Of a stretch of 5,307 bases of DNA, positions 1 to 4,973 are shown piece by piece (position 1 is the first letter of the stretch; each line of letters starts with the position of its first letter). This DNA comes from an uncultured Oscillospiraceae bacterium. GTDB lineage: Bacteria; Bacillota; Clostridia; Oscillospirales; Ruminococcaceae. Both the position numbers and the translations under genes were made by a program. Below the pieces are notes generated by a model. It ran no database searches and was not told the origin of the DNA. It worked only from the letters and a program-made list of their open reading frames with translations. The DNA lies in NCBI GenBank assembly GCA_958403605.1, contig CATXYA010000160.1, positions 1 through 5,307 on the forward strand, read 5' to 3'.

Positions 1-640
1 TGGGCAGCATGGCGGCAAACCCCGCGCAGCCCGCCAGCACCCGCGGCTCCGCCGCGGGCGGCAGCGCCGCCGCAATGGCGGCCAAATCGCCGTTGGTCTC
101 GGCGTCATAGATCAAAATGCCCTCCTGCGGGCCGCCGTCCTTTGCCGGGCGGCAGGGCAGGTCCGTCTGGGCGCGGATGATCTGGGCCGGACGGGAATCC
201 CGCACCGGCTCAAAGGGGTCGGCGCCCAGGGCGCTTTCGGCCACGGGCACGCCGTCCACATAGTGCACGCCGTCTTTGGTGACGCGGCCCATCTGCGGGA
301 ATGCAGGCACAAAGTGCAGCGCCCGCTGGCCGCTGGCGGTCAGCGCCGCCGCCAGCTCGGCGCCGATATTGCCCCGCAGGGCGGAATCGGTTTTTTTATA
401 GATGCAGTCCACGCCGTGCGCCACAGCCCAGCGCACCAGCGCAAAGACCGTCTCATAGGCGGCGGCGGGCGGCAGGTGGCGCGTCTCGGCGTCCACCACC
501 AGCACCTGCGTGTCCGCCAGGTCCAGCGCGTCCAAATTCTGCCCGGCGGCCACCTGGGTGGGCGCGCCGAAGGACGCCAGCTGCACCCCCGTGTCCAGGG
601 CGCCGGTAAAGTCGTCGGCAACGACAAATAAGCGGATCAT
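1..640 (-). CDS. Four-carbon acid sugar kinase family protein (DUF1537/OtnK-like), N-terminal part, runs off left edge
   Basis: The minus strand is open from an ATG at 640-638 to the left edge (213 codons, no stop), so this is the N-terminal part of a protein usually a little over 400 residues. Visible family motifs: VADDFTGALDTG (residues 7-18), KKTDSALRGN (82-91) and FVPAFPQMGR-TKDG (110-124). These mark the substrate-binding SBD_N domain; the nucleotide-binding C-terminal domain lies outside the window. Known members are cytosolic kinases that phosphorylate four-carbon sugar acids such as threonate, erythronate or 3-dehydrotetronate using ATP; the exact substrate cannot be read here. The start is supported by GGAGG (plus positions 650-654) 9 bases upstream. 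The gene is divergent from the PrpR-N regulator starting at 836, a likely controller. Family assignment is firm, substrate is not. Confidence 0.92.
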   Translation of the reverse strand, partial: MIRLFVVADDFTGALDTGVQLASFGAPTQVAAGQNLDALDLADTQVLVVDAETRHLPPAAAYETVFALVRWAVAHGVDCIYKKTDSALRGNIGAELAAALTASGQRALHFVPAFPQMGRVTKDGVHYVDGVPVAESALGADPFEPVRDSRPAQIIRAQTDLPCRPAKDGGPQEGILIYDAETNGDLAAIAAALPPAAEPRVLAGCAGFAAMLP

Positions 641-672
641 GGAGTTCCCCCTCCCTCGTGTTTACAATTGTC

Positions 673-701
673 ATTCTACACGGTCGCCCAGGGGGTGAGA
701 A
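673..701 (-). promoter_or_regulatory. Candidate sigma-A promoter for the kinase gene
   Basis: On the minus strand, TTCTCA (plus 696-701; 4 of 6 match to TTGACA) is followed after 17 bases by TAGAAT (plus 673-678; 5 of 6 match to TATAAT), leaving a short leader before the kinase ATG at 640. No GG/GC pair with -24/-12 spacing was found in the intergenic region, so a sigma-54 promoter is not supported. Moderate evidence only. Confidence 0.4.
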
Positions 702-752
702 TCGGAGCAGCCCGCCAAAATCGTTTCATTTTAAAACAGTTGAGAAAAAATA

Positions 753-781
753 TTGCCGATTCCTTGTCGAAGTGTTACAAT
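753..781 (+). promoter_or_regulatory. Candidate sigma-A promoter (extended -10) for the PrpR-N regulator
   Basis: TTGCCG (753-758) and TACAAT (776-781) are separated by 17 bases, and TGT directly before the -10 gives an extended -10 (TGn). The predicted transcript would start near 788, about 48 bases before the ATG at 836. A distant 6-bp dyad (AGTGTT 771-776, AACACT 808-813) and two TCGAA copies straddle the start region and could be part of an operator, but this is weak. Confidence 0.5.
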
Positions 782-819
782 AGGCACAACTTAACGGTGC
801 ATTTCGAAACACTAAAGCG

Positions 820-825
820 AGGAGG
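820..825 (+). promoter_or_regulatory. Shine-Dalgarno that fixes the regulator start at 836
   Basis: AGGAGG lies 10 bases before the ATG at 836. This supports 836 over the longer reading that starts at a TTG at 668, which would place the predicted promoter inside the coding region and add 56 residues with no domain character. Confidence 0.85.
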
Positions 826-835
826 TCTGGAAATT

Positions 836-2620
836 ATGACCGATCCGGCCGTGCGTGTCCTGGCCATCTGCCCTTATCCCGGCATGGCCCCGCTGCTGCG
901 GGAAGCGGCGGCGGCTTATCCGCAGATCGCGCTCACCATCGAGGTGGGAGACCTGGCCCAGGGCGTGGAGCGGGCGCAAAAGGGCTTCCACGCCAATTTC
1001 GACGTCATCATCTCCCGCGGCGGCACGGCGCAGCTGCTGCAGCAGAAGATCTCGCTGCCGGTGGTGGAGATCACCACCTCGGTCTACGACGTTTTATGCA
1101 CGCTGCAACGCGCCAACACCCACCGCGGCAAGGTGGCGGTGGTGGGCTATTCCAACATCACCCAGGACATGCAGATGCTCAAGGAGCTGCTGCCCTACAA
1201 GATCGGCATCTTTCCCATCGCCTCGGACGGGCAGGTGGTGACGACATTGCAATACCTGCGCCAGAACGGCTATACCTCGCTGCTGTGCGATATGGTGACG
1301 TACACGGCGGCGGAGCAGATGGATTTCAACGCCTTCCTCATCACCTCCAGCGCCGAGAGCATCCGCGCCGCTTTTGAAAAGGCCATCTTTTTTTGCAGCG
1401 CCAACCGGCAGCTGCGGGAGGAGAACCACTTCCTGCGCCAGCTGCTGGACCAGCACACTTGCGTGGTGCTCACCGAGGACGGCAAGCTGTTTTTCTCCAC
1501 GCTCAAGGAGGAGGAAACCGAATTTTTGACGGTGCTGCAAGGCAAGCTGCCGGAGGTTCCCTCCACGGAGCCGGTAAAATTTTTGCTGCAGCACCGCGGC
1601 AGGCTGTACCACATCCGGGCGCAGCGCATCACCGTGGGCCAAACGCCCTATGTCTCCTTCTATTTCTTTACCACCGTGCCCCCGGCCTCCGGCGATAAGG
1701 ACGGCATCCGCTATTACAGCGGGGAACAGCTGGAACGGGAATGTGCCCAAAGCGTCTACAACATGGTGGGCTTCACCTCGCAGTACCACCGCGCCCTCCA
1801 GCAGGCCAACGAGACGCGCGAGCCGGTGTTCCTCTCCGGCGAGGTGGGCACGGGCAAGGAGTATATCGCCCGCACCCTCTATCTGCGCAGCGCCCTGCGC
1901 CGCCAGCCCTTTGTGCAGATCGACTGCAGCCTCCTGGGCGCCAAGACCTGGAATTACCTGCTCAGCCACCACAATTCGCCCCTGTGCGATACAGACAATA
2001 CCCTGTTTTTCCAAAACCTGGACGCCTTGGATGGCGCCCAGTGGCGCCAGCTGCTGTCGTTTTTGCTGGAGGGGCAGACCTTCCGGCACAACCGCCTCAT
2101 CTTCTCCTGTACTCCGGCGGCGCATCTGCCCCATGTGCAGGAGGCGGCGCTGGAATTCGTCAACCGCCTGGCCTGCTTCCCGCTGCTGCTGTCGCCCCTG
2201 CACGGCCGTCCCGAGCAGATCGACATCGCCTTCGACCTCTTCCTCAACCACCACATGATCCACACGGGCAAGCTGCTGACGGGCATCGACGCCGACGCGC
2301 TGGAGCTGCTGCACCAGTACCCCTGGCCGCAGAATTATTTGCAGTTCCGCCGCGTCATGGGGCGGCTTACAGGCGCGGCCCCGGGCCCGCAGGTGCATCT
2401 GGCGGACGTGGAACAGGCCCTGCTGCCGGAGCTGTCCTTCGCGCAGACTGGTGCTTCCGGCCCCAACCCCGCCGCGCTGGACCTCTCCCGCCCCCTGGCC
2501 GAGATCGAGCGCGAGATCGTGCGCATCGTCTTAGAAAAAAGCGGCGACAACCAAAGCCGCGCCGCCCAAAGCCTGGGCATCAGCCGCACCACGTTATGGC
2601 GCATGCTGAAAGATCAATAA
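836..2620 (+). CDS. PrpR-N domain transcriptional regulator with degenerate sigma-54-activator AAA+ domain and Fis-type HTH
   Basis: 594 residues. Domain order: a PrpR-N sensor domain (about 7-187), which in the family binds a small metabolite; a helical linker (about 188-208); a PAS-like segment (about 209-285); an AAA+ domain (about 318-510); and a C-terminal Fis-type helix-turn-helix (about 566-594, core SRAAQSLGISRTTLWR). Walker A is intact (GEVGTGKE, 335-342). The Walker B segment reads NTLFFQNLD (388-396) where activators have GTLFLDEI, so the acidic pair D-E is Q-N. Only about 24 residues separate C364 from N388, leaving no room for the GAFTGA loop that contacts sigma-54. The usual WPGNVREL motif is WPQNYLQF (497-504), lacking the sensor II arginine. 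ATP binding may persist, but hydrolysis and sigma-54 remodelling look unlikely. It probably controls the divergent kinase gene; the ligand is unknown. A stem-loop follows the stop. Confidence 0.93.
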   Translation: MTDPAVRVLAICPYPGMAPLLREAAAAYPQIALTIEVGDLAQGVERAQKGFHANFDVIISRGGTAQLLQQKISLPVVEITTSVYDVLCTLQRANTHRGKVAVVGYSNITQDMQMLKELLPYKIGIFPIASDGQVVTTLQYLRQNGYTSLLCDMVTYTAAEQMDFNAFLITSSAESIRAAFEKAIFFCSANRQLREENHFLRQLLDQHTCVVLTEDGKLFFSTLKEEETEFLTVLQGKLPEVPSTEPVKFLLQHRGRLYHIRAQRITVGQTPYVSFYFFTTVPPASGDKDGIRYYSGEQLERECAQSVYNMVGFTSQYHRALQQANETREPVFLSGEVGTGKEYIARTLYLRSALRRQPFVQIDCSLLGAKTWNYLLSHHNSPLCDTDNTLFFQNLDALDGAQWRQLLSFLLEGQTFRHNRLIFSCTPAAHLPHVQEAALEFVNRLACFPLLLSPLHGRPEQIDIAFDLFLNHHMIHTGKLLTGIDADALELLHQYPWPQNYLQFRRVMGRLTGAAPGPQVHLADVEQALLPELSFAQTGASGPNPAALDLSRPLAEIEREIVRIVLEKSGDNQSRAAQSLGISRTTLWRMLKDQ

Positions 2621-2636
2621 GGCTTGAAAGTGGCAG

Positions 2637-2694
2637 AAAAAAACGGGGCTGTTGCCTGCGAAGGATCTTTTCTCCTTCTGCAACAGCCCCGTTT
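2637..2694. terminator. 15-bp stem-loop after the regulator; terminator-like mainly for leftward transcripts
   Basis: AAACGGGGCTGTTGC (2641-2655) pairs perfectly with 2680-2694. A second 6-bp helix sits inside the loop (GAAGGA 2660-2665 with TCCTTC 2673-2678). Seven A at 2637-2643 give a T-run for leftward transcription, whereas the rightward tail after GTTT is not T-rich. It begins 20 bases past the regulator stop and could act in both directions, more convincingly leftward. Confidence 0.65.
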
Positions 2695-2873
2695 CAGGTC
2701 GGCGGCGTGCCGCCGCCTGCGAATCCTGGATGGGGCTTCGCCCCAAGCCTCTCTTTGTGCGAAAGGGGAGGTCTGCACACGTTCCCTTCTCCCCGTAGCG
2801 GCGGCCATTGGCCGTCGTTCTGCGCGTCGGGCAGATGAGGGGGGCGCCCGCCAGCCTTTCCACGCCTCCGTCG
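2695..2873. other. GC-rich intergenic stretch with small palindromes, no gene seen
   Basis: No protein-like reading frame was found between the stem-loops at 2641-2694 and 2876-2905. The stretch holds several tight dyads: GGCGGC-GT-GCCGCC (2701-2714), TGGGGC-TTC-GCCCCA (2731-2745) and CGGCCA-T-TGGCCG (2802-2814). The style (a GGGGCTTCGCCCC hairpin, C/G runs) resembles dispersed intergenic repeats of Oscillospiraceae genomes, but only one copy is in view, so repeat status is not shown. Confidence 0.35.
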
Positions 2874-2905
2874 AAAAAAGGGCGCGTTTTGCAACGCGCC
2901 CTTTT
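2874..2905. terminator. Bidirectional intrinsic terminator
   Basis: A 13-bp perfect stem (2876-2888 with 2893-2905, core GGGCGCGTT/AACGCGCCC) has a TTGC loop. Rightward it ends in TTTT then A; leftward it ends in TTTTTT (from A at 2874-2879). It lies between the convergent regulator and XRE genes and fits a shared terminator. Confidence 0.75.
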
Positions 2906-2973
2906 ATTGCTCTTGGCGGTATGTAACGGTGCAGGATTTCCGCCGCGTTCTATGGTCCTATCCTCACGCATAG

Positions 2974-2998
2974 AAAAAGCGCCCTTGACAGGCGCTTT
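2974..2998 (-). terminator. Intrinsic terminator of the XRE gene, overlapping its stop codon
   Basis: On the minus strand, AAAGCGCC (from 2998 down to 2991) pairs with GGCGCTTT (2983 down to 2976) around a 7-base loop and runs into TTTTT (A at 2974-2978). The first base of the stem is the last base of the TGA stop (2998-3000), so the terminator starts directly at the end of the gene. Confidence 0.75.
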
Positions 2999-3366
2999 CA
3001 TTCCGGTTCTATAAAATTGCCTTCAAACAACTTTGTTTTACGCAGGGACTGCTGCGCGGCCTTTAAAATATCCACCAAAATTCTCACTTCATATTCGTTG
3101 CATTCACTCAAAATATCCTGGGCCTCTTGCTGAAATACCGTGACTGTCCTCAATACGGTATCACAAAGAAGGTCGTCCGCCGAGACCTCTAAAATTTCCG
3201 CAATGCCGATCAGGGCGGAGAGGCTCACGCGGGAATTCCCGGTCTCGATGTTGCTGATATGCTGGGCGGTCACGCCAATTTTATTGGCAATTTGTTCTTG
3301 GGTGAGGCCGCGTTTTATGCGGGCGGCCCTGATCCTTTTCCCGATGCTTCCATAGTCTACGGCCAC
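2998..3366 (-). CDS. XRE-family helix-turn-helix transcriptional regulator
   Basis: 122 residues from a GTG start. An HTH_3/Cro-C1 domain spans about 8-66: IRAARIKRGLTQEQIANKIG (12-31), then the recognition helix region TAQHISNIETG (33-43), then SLSALIGIAEILEVSADDLL (48-67). The C-terminal half (68-122) is an uncharacterised, probably helical extension with a charged end, which could serve dimerisation or effector binding. GTG at 3366 is chosen because GGGAGG lies 7 bases upstream; an alternative TTG at 3384 would translate through that ribosome binding site. It is divergent from the 117-residue gene at 3492 and shares with it a region containing an inverted repeat, typical of an autoregulated repressor with an adjacent target. 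DNA binding is well supported; the regulated function is unknown. Confidence 0.92.
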   Translation of the reverse strand: MAVDYGSIGKRIRAARIKRGLTQEQIANKIGVTAQHISNIETGNSRVSLSALIGIAEILEVSADDLLCDTVLRTVTVFQQEAQDILSECNEYEVRILVDILKAAQQSLRKTKLFEGNFIEPE

Positions 3367-3373
3367 CGCACAT

Positions 3374-3379
3374 CCTCCC
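3374..3379 (-). promoter_or_regulatory. Shine-Dalgarno deciding the GTG start of the XRE gene
   Basis: On the minus strand GGGAGG is followed by 7 bases and GTG (3366-3364). An ATG at 3373 is out of frame, and the TTG at 3384 lies upstream of this site, so GTG is preferred. Confidence 0.75.
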
Positions 3380-3399
3380 AACAAAGTCCGTTTGACATA

Positions 3400-3428
3400 T
3401 TGTAACCTTTGGAAGGACAGATTATAAT
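3400..3428 (+). promoter_or_regulatory. Candidate sigma-A promoter of the 117-residue gene
   Basis: TTGTAA (3400-3405; 4 of 6) and a perfect TATAAT (3423-3428) are 17 bases apart. The transcript would start near 3435, and the dyad at 3453-3469 would lie in the leader. A TTGACA at 3392-3397 is too far (25 bases) to pair with this -10. Confidence 0.5.
3421..3426 (-). promoter_or_regulatory. Candidate -10 element of the XRE gene, overlapping the rightward -10
   Basis: ATTATAAT (3421-3428) is self-complementary, so the same bases give a perfect TATAAT on the minus strand, 55 bases before the XRE GTG. The matching -35 region on that strand is T-rich but poor (ATTTTT at 17-base spacing), so leftward use is uncertain. 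Confidence 0.35.
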
Positions 3429-3452
3429 GGATTCATAAAGTTAAAAAATCTC

Positions 3453-3469
3453 ACAGTTATAATCACTGT
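3453..3469. promoter_or_regulatory. Candidate operator: ACAGT-N7-ACTGT dyad containing TATAAT
   Basis: ACAGT (3453-3457) and ACTGT (3465-3469) are perfect inverse halves around ATAAT-type bases. Only one position pair of the 17-base dyad (T3458/C3464) fails. The centre includes TATAAT (3458-3463), although no good -35 precedes it. Size and spacing fit a Cro/C1-type dimer site, so the neighbouring XRE protein is the natural candidate binder; this is inference. Confidence 0.45.
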
Positions 3470-3491
3470 CAAGAAGAAAGGGTGAAAGCAC

Positions 3492-3845
3492 ATGGCGCAG
3501 AGACGCGATGAAATTGAAGAGATCATCAAAGTATTTGGCGAATATATCAAAAGCTCCGTACGCCTGGAGCTGCTGTGGTCTGACAAGCTCGGCTATGTCT
3601 TGATCGAGATCGACGATTTGAGAAGAGAAGACCCAGACTACCGCTGTGAATTCATTACCGACGGGGAAGAATTTTGTTCGACTCTTTTACTGGAAATTGC
3701 TTATGACGTTTTGGAAGCCACCGGCAGCGGCCACAGCCCCAGCAGCGCAAATGGAAAAGAGCAAAAAACCATCTTAAGGGAACTGGAACGCTATCTGCAA
3801 TTCCTCCCCCAATACCGGCCTTTGACGGAACAGCTTTTTGATTAG
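3492..3845 (+). CDS. Small protein of unknown function beside the XRE regulator
   Basis: 117 residues, ATG start with AAAGGGTG (3477-3484) 7 bases upstream. No family with a known function is recognised. The protein looks soluble and acidic, with no signal peptide or membrane segment: an N-terminal charged helix (RRDEIEEIIKVFGEYIK, 4-20), a central part likely to form strands (LLWSDKLGYVLIEID), a second helical part (about 61-77), a Ser/Gly-rich linker near 78-87 and a final helix (KTILRELERYLQFL). It is divergent from the XRE gene and followed closely by a strong terminator, so it forms a single-gene transcript probably controlled by that regulator. Codon use and GC content are lower than in the left block but it looks intact. 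Confidence 0.85.
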   Translation: MAQRRDEIEEIIKVFGEYIKSSVRLELLWSDKLGYVLIEIDDLRREDPDYRCEFITDGEEFCSTLLLEIAYDVLEATGSGHSPSSANGKEQKTILRELERYLQFLPQYRPLTEQLFD

Positions 3846-3854
3846 CCGGGAAAT

Positions 3855-3888
3855 AAAAAGGAGCAAGCGGAAAGCTTGCTCCTTTTTT
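3855..3888 (+). terminator. Strong intrinsic terminator of the 117-residue gene
   Basis: A 14-bp perfect stem (3855-3868 with 3874-3887; core GGAGCAAGC/GCTTGCTCC) with a 5-base GGAAA loop ends in six T (3883-3888). It starts 9 bases after the TAG stop. Confidence 0.9.
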
Positions 3889-3934
3889 AGCAAATTTTTA
3901 GGATCATAAGTTTGGAAGCAAACAACGGCTTCCC

Positions 3935-3964
3935 TTTACAGTGTTTAAACTGCTGTGATACAAT
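3935..3964 (+). promoter_or_regulatory. Candidate sigma-A promoter for the right-hand gene array
   Basis: TTTACA (3935-3940; 5 of 6) and TACAAT (3959-3964; 5 of 6) are 18 bases apart, and TGA before the -10 makes an extended -10. The spacer contains an imperfect dyad, ACAGT (3938-3942) and ACTGC (3949-3953), reminiscent of the halves of the candidate operator at 3453-3469. It is the best promoter seen upstream of the 4002-5307 genes. Confidence 0.5.
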
Positions 3965-4001
3965 AACAGCAGAAAGCTTCTATATCCAAAAAGTCCTGTA
4001 G

Positions 4002-4177
4002 CTATATTTTTTCACCTCTAATCGCGGTGTGCTCAAACTTGTCGAAGAGAAGAGCGATGAGTGGCTTAAAGGCCGTCATATTTGAAAAGTTTTCGTGACA
4101 TTGCGTACAATTCTTCGCTTTTGGATAAAGTTAAAATTGCATATCTTCGATACAGAACGAAGGTGAAAACTGCTTGA
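4002..4177 (+). pseudogene. Frameshifted remnant of a small gene, C-terminal end
   Basis: Two adjoining frames look protein-like and together suggest one decayed gene. From 4002 the first frame reads LYFFTSNRGVLKLVEEKSDE and on to WLKGRHI, stopping at TGA 4083-4085; a TAG at 3999-4001 closes it upstream. From about 4079 the next frame reads YLKSFRDIAYNSSLLDKVKI and ends KVKTA at TGA 4175-4177. A single-base shift near 4076-4085 would join them. The end overlaps the TTG start of the next gene (TTGA), as in translationally coupled pairs. No start codon or family was recognised. The call rests only on protein-like composition and on this overlap. Confidence 0.35.
4159..4165 (+). promoter_or_regulatory. 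Shine-Dalgarno supporting a TTG start at 4174
   Basis: GAAGGTG lies 8 bases before TTG 4174-4176. No comparable site precedes the ATG at 4375, so the gene very probably began at 4174. Confidence 0.5.
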
Positions 4178-4629
4178 TCGATATCATCATTAACAAAGAC
4201 AGCATTCATCAAAGTCCAACTGGCGCGATAACCGGTGAAATCTTTTTTTAAATTGGCGATTTCTTTTTTCCGGAAAATTGTTGGAATGATTTCCCGGTAA
4301 CGATCGTTGCTTGGTGGGCCAACAATTTTTTAAAATTTTGCCAAGATGATCTGACAAACTTTGAATTCCATTTTATGGACGGGCCTTTTTTGATAAAGGG
4401 TGTTTTTATCGGAGACGGAAATTGTGAGCTACAATTTATCCGAGAAGCTGTCTCCGTAAGATCTGTTTTTTTTACGGCAATGGTCCCACTTGAAAAAGTA
4501 AAGTCCGAATTGATGGAAGCGTGTCGTATACTTTTCCGAGTTGCTGCTCAAAAACAATTCTCCGAAGACTCAATCCTTGGATTAAAAAAGTCGTTTCTTT
4601 GTTTAAAAAGTACGCCCTCATATCATTAG
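4174..4629 (+). pseudogene. Small gene of unknown function broken by one in-frame TAA
   Basis: One frame runs 152 codons from TTG 4174 to TAG 4627-4629, interrupted only by TAA at 4249-4251 (codon 26). Sequence on both sides reads as one protein: before the stop SPTGAITGEIFF, after it IGDFFFPENCWNDFPVTIVA, then WWANNFLKF and, near codon 68, MDGPFLIKGVFIGDGNCELQ. An AAA-to-TAA change right after a T7 run would explain it. Translation of the 3' part alone from ATG 4375 (84 codons) is unlikely, having no ribosome binding site and cutting the conserved-looking WNDFPVTIVAWW region. The composition recalls small soluble immunity-type proteins found near polymorphic toxins, but I do not recognise a named family. 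The start overlaps the previous remnant's stop. Confidence 0.65.
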
Positions 4630-4673
4630 TTCTTCTGTGCCATTTTTAAGCCGTATAGAAAAGGGGAATTGCA

Positions 4674-4973
4674 ATGGAGGTAATAGCTAGTTTTTTACGA
4701 GCTGAAATCAACACGCAAGAACTCTATGACGATATCGTCAACTATGTTGTTTCTTATCATATAAGAAATGGAGAGTTCGAAGGAAATGAATATATCATAA
4801 AAAAGATGGATCAGTTCAACTTTATCCTGTATTCTGAATATCCCTGTAGCGAAGAGGGCCGGGAGATCCATGCCGCATGCGCAATCTATAGAAAGGACCT
4901 TCTGCGGGAAATCAACAGCTACGCCAGGAAAAAAGGCCTTTTGATCGCAAAGACAGCCCAGGAAACGGAATGA
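4674..4973 (+). CDS. Small hypothetical protein, apparently intact
   Basis: 99 residues, ATG start with AAGGGG (4661-4666) 7 bases upstream. No family with a known function is recognised. It is probably soluble and mostly helical: helices about 3-32 (EVIASFLRAEINTQELYDDI and VNYVVSYHI), about 41-54 (IIKKMDQFNFILYS), and a final helix near 66-87 (HAACAIYRKDLLREINSYAR). There is no signal peptide or membrane segment. It lies 44 bases after the broken gene and its TGA stop overlaps the next ATG (ATGA), so it was co-translated with its downstream neighbour. AT-rich like the rest of the array. It is the only member without a visible lesion, though its neighbours' decay leaves doubt about whether it is still used. 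Confidence 0.72.
   Translation: MEVIASFLRAEINTQELYDDIVNYVVSYHIRNGEFEGNEYIIKKMDQFNFILYSEYPCSEEGREIHAACAIYRKDLLREINSYARKKGLLIAKTAQETE

Noticed and set aside
668..835. Longer start (TTG at 668) for the PrpR-N regulator
   Set aside because: It has no ribosome binding site, runs through the predicted promoter, and the extra 56 residues show no domain character; ATG 836 has AGGAGG upstream.
1094..2398. 434-codon minus-strand open frame inside the regulator gene
   Set aside because: It is antisense to a clear multi-domain protein, rich in low-complexity Gln/Ala/Gly/His from GC-rich codon shadows, and has no recognisable domain.
2594..3001. 135-codon minus-strand frame across the intergenic hairpins
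   Set aside because: It crosses three terminator-like stem-loops and GC-rich palindromes, has no good ribosome binding site, and its composition is not protein-like.
3392..3428. TTGACA (3392-3397) paired with TATAAT (3423-3428) as a promoter
   Set aside because: The spacing is 25 bases, far from 17; TTGTAA at 3400-3405 gives correct spacing.
4375..4629. An intact 84-residue gene starting at ATG 4375
   Set aside because: There is no Shine-Dalgarno before this ATG, and the same frame is protein-like for a long way upstream, so it is the tail of a broken longer gene.
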